39,200 bases of DNA, taken from the NCBI GenBank assembly GCA_964550985.1, contig CAZKBM010000020.1, positions 1 to 39,200 on the forward strand, read 5' to 3'. Below the pieces are notes generated by a model. It searched no databases. It saw only the letters and a program-made list of their open reading frames with translations, and had not been told where the DNA came from. The position numbers and the translations under genes are program-made. This document shows positions 23,468-30,855 of this stretch, piece after piece (the first letter of the stretch is position 1; every line of letters starts with the position of its first letter). This stretch comes from JAAYCI01 sp964550985 (lineage in GTDB: Bacteria; Bacillota; Clostridia; Oscillospirales; Ruminococcaceae).

Positions 23468-25450
23468 ATGGCGGGCGCAAAAAAAGTTTTTATCCCTTTA
23501 TTCATTACCCTGATGGGAATATTGATTGCTTTGCTGATTTATTTTACGGCGGTATACCCCTACCTGGACACCACCCTTACGGGAAAGGCCTACCTGTTTG
23601 GTGGGGGGGAATACCCCTCGGACGTATTTACCAACGAAGAACCCATTGAGCAGATGCTGCGCTGGGATGGCCCTTTAAACGGTTTTGGCATTAAGCCGGG
23701 GGTTTATACGCAGTTTCCAAGTGAGATGCACATTGCGGGCAGGCTGTTTAACACGGATACCCAAGAAACTTTGACGACCTTCGATGTTCCGTTTTATGAA
23801 ATGACCCCTACTTCCTTTTTGCTGGTTCCGTTTGAAGAACCGGTGCACCTTTCGGGGCAGACGGTTCTATTGCAGTTCCATTTTACGGGCCTAAGCGAAA
23901 CACAGAACATGACCCTGCGGCTAACCGATACGCAGTTCCCCTGCTGGATACTGGGGCAGGAACAGCGGGGCAGCCTGTCTCTGATGTTCTGCGGAGATTC
24001 CTCTTTTATGACGGCGTACTACTGGCCCATTGCCGCAGGGCTGGTTTTACTTGCCGTTGTGCTATGGGTTATGCTGTTTTGGGTGCGTGCCAAACCCCAA
24101 AACGTCTTTTTGGTGGCGGCCCTGATGCTTGGGTTTTTGTTCACCTTTGCCTTTCCCCCCTATTCCGGCAACGACGATGTCTCCCATATCAACACGGCTT
24201 TTTACCATACAAACCGCCTGTTTGGCGGGGAAAAGCCCGATAAAGACGGATTTTTTGAAATGCGGGCTGAAGACACAGAGGAGGGCTTTACCTACTATCA
24301 ACCCAAACGGGATAACTATTACCATATCTACCAAGATTTTTGGGAAAAGGAGAGCGACCCCGGCGCCACAATTGAAGTAAAGGCGCGGGTGGCGGGCATG
24401 GTGTATCAGTACATTCCGCAAATTTTGGGGCTAAGCTTGGCGCGCCTATTGGGCCTTGGGCAGGTGGCAACCCTGTATTTTGGGCAGTGGCTTTCCCTTT
24501 TGGCTTACACGGGCATTCTTTACTGCACCGTACGGCTGGTACCGGCAGCTTTTAAAACGCTGTTTTGCCTTTCTGGTCTTATCCCTTTCGCCCTGCAAGC
24601 GGCGGGTGGCTATTCCTACGATACCTCCATTATCGAACTGTGCTTCTTTTTTACGGGGTATGTACTGTACATCTGCTATGACAGGCCCAAGCTGGGTTGG
24701 CGGGATATCCTGATTTTGGCGGCAGCAGGCTTGCTGCTGGCGCCGCTAAAGTACATTTATATTCCGCTGTTAATTTTACCCTTAATTGTCCCTAGAGAAA
24801 AATGGGCGCACCCCATATGGAAAACCCTATTTTGTGCATTGCTGGGGGTTTGCGGGGCGCTGGTGCTGGGAAGATATGTCTATTATGCCGTGGTGGGGCA
24901 ATACGACATGATGACGGCGGAGGTGGGTGTGACCCCCTGGCTGGACCCTGAGGGTGGATATACCTTTGTTGGTATTATGCAAACGCCGCTGGAGTTTTTG
25001 CGCCTGCTTGGGGCAACAGCCGTGGATCAGCTTGGAGAACTGCTGACCGGTATGGGGGCCATTCAGTACAATAATATCCCGCTTTGGGCTCTTTTTGCCA
25101 TGGCCATTTTGCTGGTGCTCAGCGTATGCCCCGCAAAGGGGCAGCCGGTGCTTACCCTGCGCCCCAGCCAAAGGTTGGTGGTGGGGCTTTCATTTACAGG
25201 GGTGTATCTGCTTGCCCTTGTGGCCGCCGTCACCTGGACCTATATTGGCTCCTATTACATAAGGGGGGCGCAGGGGCGGTATTTTATGGGGGTGTTGCCG
25301 CTTTTGGCACTGCTGTTTTATGGTAAGCTGGAACGCCGTACCAACTGTGACCGCGGCCTTGTGTATGCTATGGGTCTTTTGGATATCTACTGTGTGATGT
25401 ATTTGTTGCTGGCGGGTTTCCATAACCGTATGCCTCCGCGTATTTTTTAG
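23468..25450 (+). CDS. DUF2142-type multi-pass membrane protein
   Basis: A 660-residue integral membrane protein. After a first helix (about 7-30) there is an extracytoplasmic domain of about 150 residues, then about ten to eleven further helices from residue ~190. The PPYSGNDDVSHI segment at the start of the second extracytoplasmic loop has the acidic residues expected of a GT-C-like or DUF2142 protein, and the PLKYIYIPLLILPLI region fits that family too. DUF2142 proteins are found in polysaccharide loci. The start is uncertain: ATG 23468 has AAGGGA only 4 nt upstream, TTG 23429 follows a G-rich stretch. It is divergent from the large glycosyltransferase and ends at a strong terminator. Confidence 0.78.
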   Translation: MAGAKKVFIPLFITLMGILIALLIYFTAVYPYLDTTLTGKAYLFGGGEYPSDVFTNEEPIEQMLRWDGPLNGFGIKPGVYTQFPSEMHIAGRLFNTDTQETLTTFDVPFYEMTPTSFLLVPFEEPVHLSGQTVLLQFHFTGLSETQNMTLRLTDTQFPCWILGQEQRGSLSLMFCGDSSFMTAYYWPIAAGLVLLAVVLWVMLFWVRAKPQNVFLVAALMLGFLFTFAFPPYSGNDDVSHINTAFYHTNRLFGGEKPDKDGFFEMRAEDTEEGFTYYQPKRDNYYHIYQDFWEKESDPGATIEVKARVAGMVYQYIPQILGLSLARLLGLGQVATLYFGQWLSLLAYTGILYCTVRLVPAAFKTLFCLSGLIPFALQAAGGYSYDTSIIELCFFFTGYVLYICYDRPKLGWRDILILAAAGLLLAPLKYIYIPLLILPLIVPREKWAHPIWKTLFCALLGVCGALVLGRYVYYAVVGQYDMMTAEVGVTPWLDPEGGYTFVGIMQTPLEFLRLLGATAVDQLGELLTGMGAIQYNNIPLWALFAMAILLVLSVCPAKGQPVLTLRPSQRLVVGLSFTGVYLLALVAAVTWTYIGSYYIRGAQGRYFMGVLPLLALLFYGKLERRTNCDRGLVYAMGLLDIYCVMYLLLAGFHNRMPPRIF

Positions 25451-25479
25451 CGTCATATAAAAACTTGGTAGAACGATTA

Positions 25480-25511
25480 AAAGCGAGAGAGTTTTAGCCC
25501 TCTCGCTTTTT
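25480..25511 (+). terminator. terminator of the DUF2142 gene
   Basis: AGCGAGAG pairs with CTCTCGCT (stem 25482-25489 with 25500-25507), followed by TTTT. Confidence 0.88.
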
Positions 25512-25586
25512 GCATACAAAACAAAAATATTCCTTTATGGTGCGCCATATTTACGAAAAGGCCGTGTCTCTTGTCTGAGGCGTTTT

Positions 25587-26051
25587 CTAATAATTTTCAA
25601 TTCTTCGCTGCTTGCGCAGTTTGTACCGCCGCTCCCCGGCCTCCCAGTCCACCTGTTCTTCTTCGCTTACCAGCTCTACCGGGGGTACGGGGCTGGGGGT
25701 GCCGGTTTCGTCCAAAAGCACCATCACAAGGTAAGCTTTGTTGATCATTTTACGCTCACCCCGGCTGTTTTCCACAAAAGTAACCGCCTCCACCTCCATG
25801 GAGGTGCGCCCAATGTGGGTGATTTTTCCCTTCATCACAATCAGGTCGTTCAAAAAGCCGGGGGCTTTAAAAATCAGGTTGTCAATGGCGGCGGTGTTCA
25901 CCTCACCCCCGGTATGGCGAAAGGCCACCGTTCCGGCCAGCTCGTCTATCCACTGCAGCAATTGCCCGCCAAACAGGCGGCGCTGGCCGTTTAAGTGCTG
26001 GTAACGGATGATGTGAATTTGTTCGGTGGCCGAGTCACAGATGCGTTTCAT
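25587..26051 (-). CDS. acyl-CoA thioesterase (hotdog, YciA/BFIT type)
   Basis: A 154-residue single hotdog domain that hydrolyses acyl-CoA thioesters in the cytoplasm. The start of the domain (LNGQRRLFGGQLLQWIDELAGTVAFRHTGG) has the glycine-containing turn and the Asp of the catalytic helix; the later VMKGKITHIGRTSMEVEA strand pair is typical. The C-terminal tail is Glu/Arg-rich. The ATG has an AAGGGAG ribosome binding site about 6 nt upstream. It is transcribed alone from a TTGCAT-18-TATAAT promoter. The acyl chain preference cannot be told. Confidence 0.9.
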   Translation of the reverse strand: MKRICDSATEQIHIIRYQHLNGQRRLFGGQLLQWIDELAGTVAFRHTGGEVNTAAIDNLIFKAPGFLNDLIVMKGKITHIGRTSMEVEAVTFVENSRGERKMINKAYLVMVLLDETGTPSPVPPVELVSEEEQVDWEAGERRYKLRKQRRIENY

Positions 26052-26104
26052 GGGGGCTCCCTTCGGTGTAAGCGCGTGTTTTGAAGTAAATGTCTTCTGT
26101 ATCT

Positions 26105-26134
26105 ATTATAGGGGGCGTAGGCGCCGCAATGCAA
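26105..26134 (-). promoter_or_regulatory. promoter of the thioesterase gene
   Basis: Minus strand TTGCAT (26134-26129), 18-nt spacer, TATAAT (26110-26105). About 55 nt before the start codon. Confidence 0.6.
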
Positions 26135-26235
26135 CGAAAAAAAGGCGGAACCCTCCAAAAAGGCCCTGGGACAGAGCGGCCAAAGCAAGGAGGGCCTGGG
26201 CGAGAAAGCCCAAAACAAAGGGAGCTTATTACGAG

Positions 26236-26266
26236 AAAACCGACGCAGGACTGCTGCGCCGGTTTT
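26236..26266 (-). terminator. terminator of the ribbon-helix-helix gene
   Basis: AAAACCG-x-CGCAG (26236-26248) pairs with CTGCG-x-CGGTTTT (26254-26266); on the minus strand the stem ends in TTTTC. It begins right at the stop codon of the upstream gene. Confidence 0.75.
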
Positions 26267-26267
26267 G

Positions 26268-26474
26268 TTATTCATCTGTAGAAGGCTTTTCTCCAGCTGA
26301 GGCCTTGGGGGTGGTATTGCTTTTCCCCTTCCTGCGTGCGCGCACGCACTCGGTAAGCAAAAACTCAATCTGCCCATTTACCGAGCGGAACTCCTCTTCG
26401 GCCCAGGCGGAAAGCTCCTGGTAAAGTGAGGCGGAGAGCCGCAGGGGAACCTGTTTTTTTTGTTTGTTTTCCAA
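26268..26474 (-). CDS. Arc-type ribbon-helix-helix protein
   Basis: A 68-residue protein whose first 48 residues match an Arc/MetJ-like ribbon-helix-helix: a beta strand (KKQVPLRLS), helix 1 (ASLYQELSAWAEEEF), turn SVNGQ, helix 2 (IEFLLTECVRARRKG). The tail is polar and Ser/Thr/Lys-rich. The start is most likely the TTG at 26474, which has GGGAGG 5 nt upstream; the ATG at 26525 would lie inside a dispersed repeat and lacks an RBS. It probably binds DNA as a dimer. It follows the SPFH gene on the same strand, 182 nt away, with repeat copy B between them. The large palindrome ahead of the SPFH gene is a candidate target. Confidence 0.75.
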   Translation of the reverse strand: MENKQKKQVPLRLSASLYQELSAWAEEEFRSVNGQIEFLLTECVRARRKGKSNTTPKASAGEKPSTDE

Positions 26475-26497
26475 AACAGCCTCCCATCTGCACTGCT

Positions 26498-26634
26498 GCA
26501 AGCTTTTGCTATTAGAGTTTCTCAAAAAGCTGCGCGGCAGGTTTTTGTAAGAAACTCTAATACAAAGTAAAAACTGTTATGCAGCGTCTGATTTTGCCCG
26601 TATTTATGCGCTACAGTTTGTTCATATGCTGTAA
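26498..26634 (+). repeat. dispersed intergenic repeat, copy B
   Basis: A 137-bp copy that starts inside the 39-bp unit (GCAAGCTTTTGCT), continues with TTTCTCAAAAAGCTGCG, the AAGAAACT hairpin arm and the full right half, and ends with CTGTAA at 26634. It fills the gap between the ribbon-helix-helix and SPFH genes, 24 nt upstream of the former's start and 22 nt after the latter's stop. Confidence 0.8.
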
Positions 26635-26656
26635 ATTTGGCTTGGATACTGCTATT

Positions 26657-27697
26657 TTAATAAATACTGCCGCTGTTTACAATGGGCTGGGGGTCTTTAT
26701 TGCCACACAGCACCACCAGCAGGTTGCTTACCATGGCGGCTTTGCGCTCCTCGTCCAGTTGCACCACATCGTGCTCCTGCAAACGGTCCAGGGCCATTTC
26801 CACCATGCCCACGGCGCCGTCCACTATCAGTTGACGGGCGTCTACTATGGCGCGGGCCTGCTGGCGCTGTAACATGGCTGCGGCAATCTCCTGTGCATAG
26901 GCCAGGTGGGTGATGCGGGCCTCTAAAATTTCCAGCCCCGCCGCCTGAACCTTTTCCTGTATGGCAACTTTCAGGTTCTCGGCAATTTCAACGCTGCTGC
27001 CCCGCAGGCTTTTTTCGTTTTCACTCTCGTCGTCACAGCTGTCATAGGGGTATAGCCGCACAATATTCCGCAGGGAAGAATCGCACTGGATGGAGAGAAA
27101 ATCCAGGTAGTTATCCACGCTGAATACAGCTTTGGCGGTATTATCAACCCGCCATATTACCACTATGCCAATGTTGATGGGGTTGCCGAGCTGGTCGTTG
27201 ATTTTTTGAATGCCATTGTCCAGCGTCATGGTTTTTAGCGAAATCTTTCTGCCCGGCTTCACAACACGGGTGCCGGCTTCCCCCTCTTTACCCTTGGCGG
27301 GGGTATTTTCCACCACAAGGCTTTGCCCTGCCACGCCCGCCACCGGGGTGCCCACCGCCGCCGAAAAGGGGTTTACAAAATAGATGCCCGCGCCGCGTAG
27401 GGTGCCGCTGTAATTGCCAAACAGGGTAAGCACCATGGCCTCGCCCGGGCGCAGCACTTTGATGCCCGCGTACAAAAAGGGCCCAACCAAAAAAGCGTAA
27501 ACGCCCCCCAGCACCATGGCCAGCGTGCCCAGCATACCACTGCCCGTTTCCACCTGTGTTGCGCCAAAGATGAAGAGCCCAAGCCCCACTAAAACCAGCA
27601 AGCTGTTCAGCACCAAGGCCACCATGCCATTTCCGGCTTTGGCTGTAAATTCTTCCACCGGGGTAGGGGTTTGTACAGGGTTTGTATTGTTTTTCAT
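26657..27697 (-). CDS. SPFH/band-7 domain membrane protein
   Basis: A 346-residue stomatin/prohibitin-family protein, expected to form membrane-bound oligomers that organise lipid domains or protect proteases. Two hydrophobic segments (about 25-47 and 53-80) anchor the N-terminus. The SPFH domain follows (RPGEAMVLTLFGNYSGTLRGAGIYFVNPF near 85-113, then the RVDNTAKAVFSVDNY segment). A helical C-terminal part contains VQAAGLEILEARITHLAYAQEIAAAMLQRQQA, the characteristic coiled-coil region. The ATG at 27697 has GGAGG about 10 nt upstream; the upstream in-frame extension lies within the operator. A near-perfect 37-bp palindrome at the start of transcription suggests tight repression. Confidence 0.9.
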   Translation of the reverse strand: MKNNTNPVQTPTPVEEFTAKAGNGMVALVLNSLLVLVGLGLFIFGATQVETGSGMLGTLAMVLGGVYAFLVGPFLYAGIKVLRPGEAMVLTLFGNYSGTLRGAGIYFVNPFSAAVGTPVAGVAGQSLVVENTPAKGKEGEAGTRVVKPGRKISLKTMTLDNGIQKINDQLGNPINIGIVVIWRVDNTAKAVFSVDNYLDFLSIQCDSSLRNIVRLYPYDSCDDESENEKSLRGSSVEIAENLKVAIQEKVQAAGLEILEARITHLAYAQEIAAAMLQRQQARAIVDARQLIVDGAVGMVEMALDRLQEHDVVQLDEERKAAMVSNLLVVLCGNKDPQPIVNSGSIY

Positions 27698-27724
27698 CAC
27701 AGACGACCTCCTAGCCATCTTCCA

Positions 27725-27761
27725 ATATGTTTGTGATATCAAATTGATATCGTAAACATAT
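27725..27761. promoter_or_regulatory. 37-bp near-perfect operator palindrome of the SPFH gene
   Basis: Centred on 27743, 16 of 18 base pairs match. The inner arms are GATATCAA and TTGATATC, the outer arms ATATGTTT and AAACATAT, and only the GT/GT pairs between them fail. It overlaps the -10 and covers the expected transcription start, so a bound protein would block the promoter. The regulator is unknown; the ribbon-helix-helix protein at 26268-26474 is one candidate. Confidence 0.75.
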
Positions 27762-27788
27762 ACTATCACACAAAATAGCCCTTGTCAA
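27760..27788 (-). promoter_or_regulatory. promoter of the SPFH gene
   Basis: Minus strand TTGACA (27788-27783), 17-nt spacer, TAGTAT (27765-27760). The palindrome at 27725-27761 starts within the -10. Confidence 0.75.
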
Positions 27789-27821
27789 CCTATTATCCCT
27801 GTAGGCAAAGGGGCAAGGAGG

Positions 27822-27858
27822 AAAAAATATCCCACACCGCAGGGCTGCAGTGTGGGAT
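27822..27858 (-). terminator. terminator of the S9 peptidase operon
   Basis: ATCCCACAC (27829-27837) pairs with GTGTGGGAT (27850-27858), with GCAG/CTGC inside; on the minus strand a T run (ATTTTTT) follows. It lies 140 nt after the peptidase stop, with repeat copy E in between. Confidence 0.8.
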
Positions 27859-27881
27859 GCTTACAGTGTTCCAGTTACTAA

Positions 27882-27923
27882 TTACAGTTTCTCAAAAGGT
27901 GGCGCAGCAAGCTTTTGTAAGAA
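27882..27923 (+). repeat. dispersed intergenic repeat, copy E (left part only)
   Basis: A 42-bp fragment matching the left end of the repeat: TTACAGTTTCTCAAAAGG, then GCGCAGCAAGCTTTTGTAAGAA. The right half is missing. It lies between the S9 peptidase stop and that operon's terminator. Confidence 0.75.
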
Positions 27924-28001
27924 CCGGTCAGGCAAAGCTTGGCTTGGCCCATACCATAGCTGCGTGTTTGATTTTGCTGCGTTGCCTTGAAAGAATGGGT
28001 T

Positions 28002-29945
28002 TTAGTGTAGCCATTTTTCCAGCCAGCCCGCAATCTCCCGCAGGCGGGCCACCCGGTGCCGGGGCTTGCCACTGCGTGAAAGTTCATGGTTTTCCCCCTT
28101 GAAAATGCAAAGCCGCGTAGGTACGCCGCGCTGCATCAGTGCGGCGTACATCTGCATCCCCTCGGGCAGGGGGCAGCGATAATCTTTGTCGCTGTGTAAA
28201 AACAGGGTGGGGGTTTGCACCTCCCCGGCGTATTTTAAAGGGGAGTTTGTAAAGGCGGCCTCGGGGTTTTGCCAGGGGTTTGTGGCCTGGTCGGGCACAA
28301 ACAGGCTGCCAATGTCCGAGAGTGCGGCCATGCTCATCCAGTTGGCAATGCCCCGCTGTGAAACCGCCGCCTGAAAGCGCCGGCTGTGGCCGATGAGCCA
28401 GTTCACCATAAAGCCGCCGTAGGAGCCGCCCACCACCCCCAGTTTTTCGGCGTCCAGCCAGGGGTGCTTTTCCAGCGCGGCGTCTAAAAAGGCCAGTAAG
28501 TCGGCGGCGTCTACACTGCCGTATCGGCCCCGGATATCGGCGAAATCGTCCCCCCGCCCATCCGAGCCACGGGGGTTACAGAACAAAACGGCAAAACCCT
28601 GCCCCGCCAAATACTGCAATTCATGGTGAAAAATACTGCCCCAGGCGGCCTTTGGCCCCCCGTGGATGTATAGCACGGCGGCATACTTTTTACCCGCCTG
28701 CCAGCCTGCGGGCCGCAAGAGCCAGCCCTGCACGCCGGTTTTGTCCGGGCTTTCAGCCCAAAGTTCTTCGGGCACAGGGCAACTATTGGCGGCGGCAATG
28801 TTCTGGTTCCAGCCGCTCAGCCGTTTTTCCCCGCCGCCGGGCAGGCTTTGATAGAGTTCGGGCCCCGCAAGCCCGCGCAGGGCCACAAACACGGCGTCCC
28901 CTTGTAAAAGGGTAAACTCGCTAACATTGCCTGGGGCGTCGTTTTCGGTGCTGATTTGGCCACTTGCAAGGTCTATGGACTGCAGTTTTGCGTCCCCGCC
29001 AAGGGTGCTGATGAACAGGGCTTTTGTGCCCCTTTGGCAGAGGCGGCAGGGTGTGGTAAACTGGACGTCGCAGCACACCGTACTAACGGCGGTGTGCTGC
29101 CCCCCGCCGTACAAAAGGCGGTACTCGGCGCTGCCCTGCGTATGCAGGTAAAAAGCCCCATTTTGGTTTACGCCATAGGCTTTGGCATCGCAGCCAAACA
29201 ACAATAGGCGGCCATCGTCCAGCGGGGCAATGGTTTGCAGGGTAAAAACCTCTGCGGGCAGGGGCAGGGCGCTTATCTCTCCGCTTTGGGTGTCCAGCTC
29301 ATACAGCTCACTGCTCAAAGGCAGTAAAGGCCCCCAGCTATGGCCAAAAAACAGGGCCCGCCTTCCGCCATCCGCCAGGTGAAACTCCTCTATATCGGTT
29401 GCAGGCGGGGTAAGGCAGCGGGCTTTGCCGTTTTCGCACAGCCACAGCCCCCGGTGGCGGCCGGTGGTAAAGCTGCCGCCATTTTCCCAAAAGGGCAATT
29501 CGGTCACCACTTCATAATCGTCACGGTCGCATTCCTGCCCGCCCAGGGGCAGGGGGGCATCCTGCCGCGGCGCAAGGTAAAGCAGCCGTCCGTCCGGCAA
29601 AAAGGCCAAATCCTCGGCCTCTTGCTCCAAATGCACAAACTCACCTATGGCACCGGGCGCTGCAAGGGAAAGGCTGTATAACACCATGCCGTCTGGCTTT
29701 TCCCCCTCGCCCTCGGGCTGGCGGGCAAAAATAAGGGTGTTTGGGTCCTTCCACCAAAAGGCGGCCACCCGCCCGGCGGCCTCCAGCGGGCGTATAAGGC
29801 CATCCTCCAGCAGGTGCAGGGTATGGTCATAGCGGTTTTCGGCCAGGTTTGCCTTGCGCAGCAAAAAGGCAAGTTTAGCCCCGCAGGGTTTGAGTTGGCC
29901 GGGCATAGAAAATTCAGCAAAAGCATTTTCTGAAAGGTATTGCAT
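28002..29945 (-). CDS. S9 family prolyl-oligopeptidase-like serine peptidase
   Basis: A cytosolic peptidase of the acylaminoacyl/prolyl oligopeptidase type, 647 residues. The N-terminal two thirds form the beta-propeller that limits access to short peptides. The C-terminal alpha/beta hydrolase domain begins with LYIHGGPKAAWG and carries the triad Ser508 (GGSYGGF), Asp588 (SDKDYRCP) and His620 (ENHEL). There is no signal peptide. The ATG at 29945 has AAGGAG about 10 nt upstream; the 20 extra codons of the longer ORF are excluded on that ground. It lies 43 nt downstream of the ZIP transporter gene and is probably co-transcribed. Confidence 0.93.
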   Translation of the reverse strand: MQYLSENAFAEFSMPGQLKPCGAKLAFLLRKANLAENRYDHTLHLLEDGLIRPLEAAGRVAAFWWKDPNTLIFARQPEGEGEKPDGMVLYSLSLAAPGAIGEFVHLEQEAEDLAFLPDGRLLYLAPRQDAPLPLGGQECDRDDYEVVTELPFWENGGSFTTGRHRGLWLCENGKARCLTPPATDIEEFHLADGGRRALFFGHSWGPLLPLSSELYELDTQSGEISALPLPAEVFTLQTIAPLDDGRLLLFGCDAKAYGVNQNGAFYLHTQGSAEYRLLYGGGQHTAVSTVCCDVQFTTPCRLCQRGTKALFISTLGGDAKLQSIDLASGQISTENDAPGNVSEFTLLQGDAVFVALRGLAGPELYQSLPGGGEKRLSGWNQNIAAANSCPVPEELWAESPDKTGVQGWLLRPAGWQAGKKYAAVLYIHGGPKAAWGSIFHHELQYLAGQGFAVLFCNPRGSDGRGDDFADIRGRYGSVDAADLLAFLDAALEKHPWLDAEKLGVVGGSYGGFMVNWLIGHSRRFQAAVSQRGIANWMSMAALSDIGSLFVPDQATNPWQNPEAAFTNSPLKYAGEVQTPTLFLHSDKDYRCPLPEGMQMYAALMQRGVPTRLCIFKGENHELSRSGKPRHRVARLREIAGWLEKWLH

Positions 29946-29988
29946 TGTATGTAACTCCTTCGCTTGGGTGTTATTGGGGGCAAAGCCC

Positions 29989-30789
29989 CTATCCCAAGGC
30001 CACATCTAATATCATCATCACCAAAAAACCTGCCAAAGCGCCCAGGGTGCCGGTGTTGCTGTGTTCCCCCAGGTGGGCCTCGGGTATCAGTTCTTCAATG
30101 ACAACGTACATCATGGCCCCGGCCGCAAAGGTGAGGAACCAGGGCATCAAAGGGGCGATGCCCCCGGCCACCAGCACGGCTAAAATGCCCCCAACAGGCT
30201 CTACAAAACCCGAAAACGCACCGTAGACAAAAGCTTTTTTGCTGGAAAAACCATCGGCCCGCAGCGGCATGGAGACGGCGGCCCCCTCTGGGAAGTTTTG
30301 TAGCCCCATACCGATGCAAAGCGCAACGGCGGCGGCCACCGTGCCGTTACCCGTTGCGGCCATGGCGCAGGCTAAGCCCACGGCCATCCCCTCGGGGATG
30401 TTATGCAGTGTTACGGCCAGCACCAGCAGGGAGGAACCCGGCAGTTTTGTTTTGGGGCCCTCGGCCCCCTCGCTGCCGGGGTGCAGGTGGGGGATGATGG
30501 TGTCCAAAAGCAGCAAAAAGCCCACGCCCAGCAAAAAGCCCCCCGCCGCGGGAAGCCACCCGATGTGGCCCTGCGCCTCGGCCATCTCAATGGCGGGGAT
30601 AATCAGGCTCCAAACGCTGGCGGCAATCATTACGCCGGCTGCAAAACCCAAAAAAATCCGCATGAGAGAGGGTTTTGGTTCCCCGCGCACAAAAAACACC
30701 ATAGAGGCGCCAACCGCCGTGGTTAAAAAGGTAAAACCCGTTCCCAGGGCAGCCAGGGCCAACGGAGGTAATGCACTTAAAAAATCCAT
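29989..30789 (-). CDS. ZIP family metal transporter
   Basis: A 266-residue, eight-helix ZIP permease importing zinc or another divalent metal. The conserved metal-path motifs are present: HNIPEG (about residues 133-138) and NFPEGAA (about 169-175). A short His-containing cytoplasmic loop (IPHLHPGSEG) lies between helices 3 and 4, and the terminal helix follows IEELIPEAH. This gufA/ZupT-like branch is common in clostridia. The ATG has AAGGAG about 8 nt upstream. It is the first gene of the ZIP-S9 peptidase unit, divergent from the C39-like operon. No Zur or MntR site was recognised. Confidence 0.93.
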   Translation of the reverse strand: MDFLSALPPLALAALGTGFTFLTTAVGASMVFFVRGEPKPSLMRIFLGFAAGVMIAASVWSLIIPAIEMAEAQGHIGWLPAAGGFLLGVGFLLLLDTIIPHLHPGSEGAEGPKTKLPGSSLLVLAVTLHNIPEGMAVGLACAMAATGNGTVAAAVALCIGMGLQNFPEGAAVSMPLRADGFSSKKAFVYGAFSGFVEPVGGILAVLVAGGIAPLMPWFLTFAAGAMMYVVIEELIPEAHLGEHSNTGTLGALAGFLVMMILDVALG

Positions 30790-30810
30790 GAAGCTACTCC
30801 TTGCAATCTA

Positions 30811-30819
30811 TGATATACT
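30811..30819 (+). promoter_or_regulatory. extended -10 promoter of the C39-like operon
   Basis: TG-A-TATACT (30811-30819), 37 nt before the first start codon, with no good -35. The divergent ZIP promoter must lie in the same 66-bp gap but is not clear. Confidence 0.5.
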
Positions 30820-30855
30820 AAAGAAAGAATATCACGCTTTTGGGGAAGGTGCAAG

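Noticed and set aside
26579..26872. 97-residue plus-strand ORF beginning in repeat copy B
   Set aside because: It starts inside the repeat and then runs antisense through the SPFH gene.
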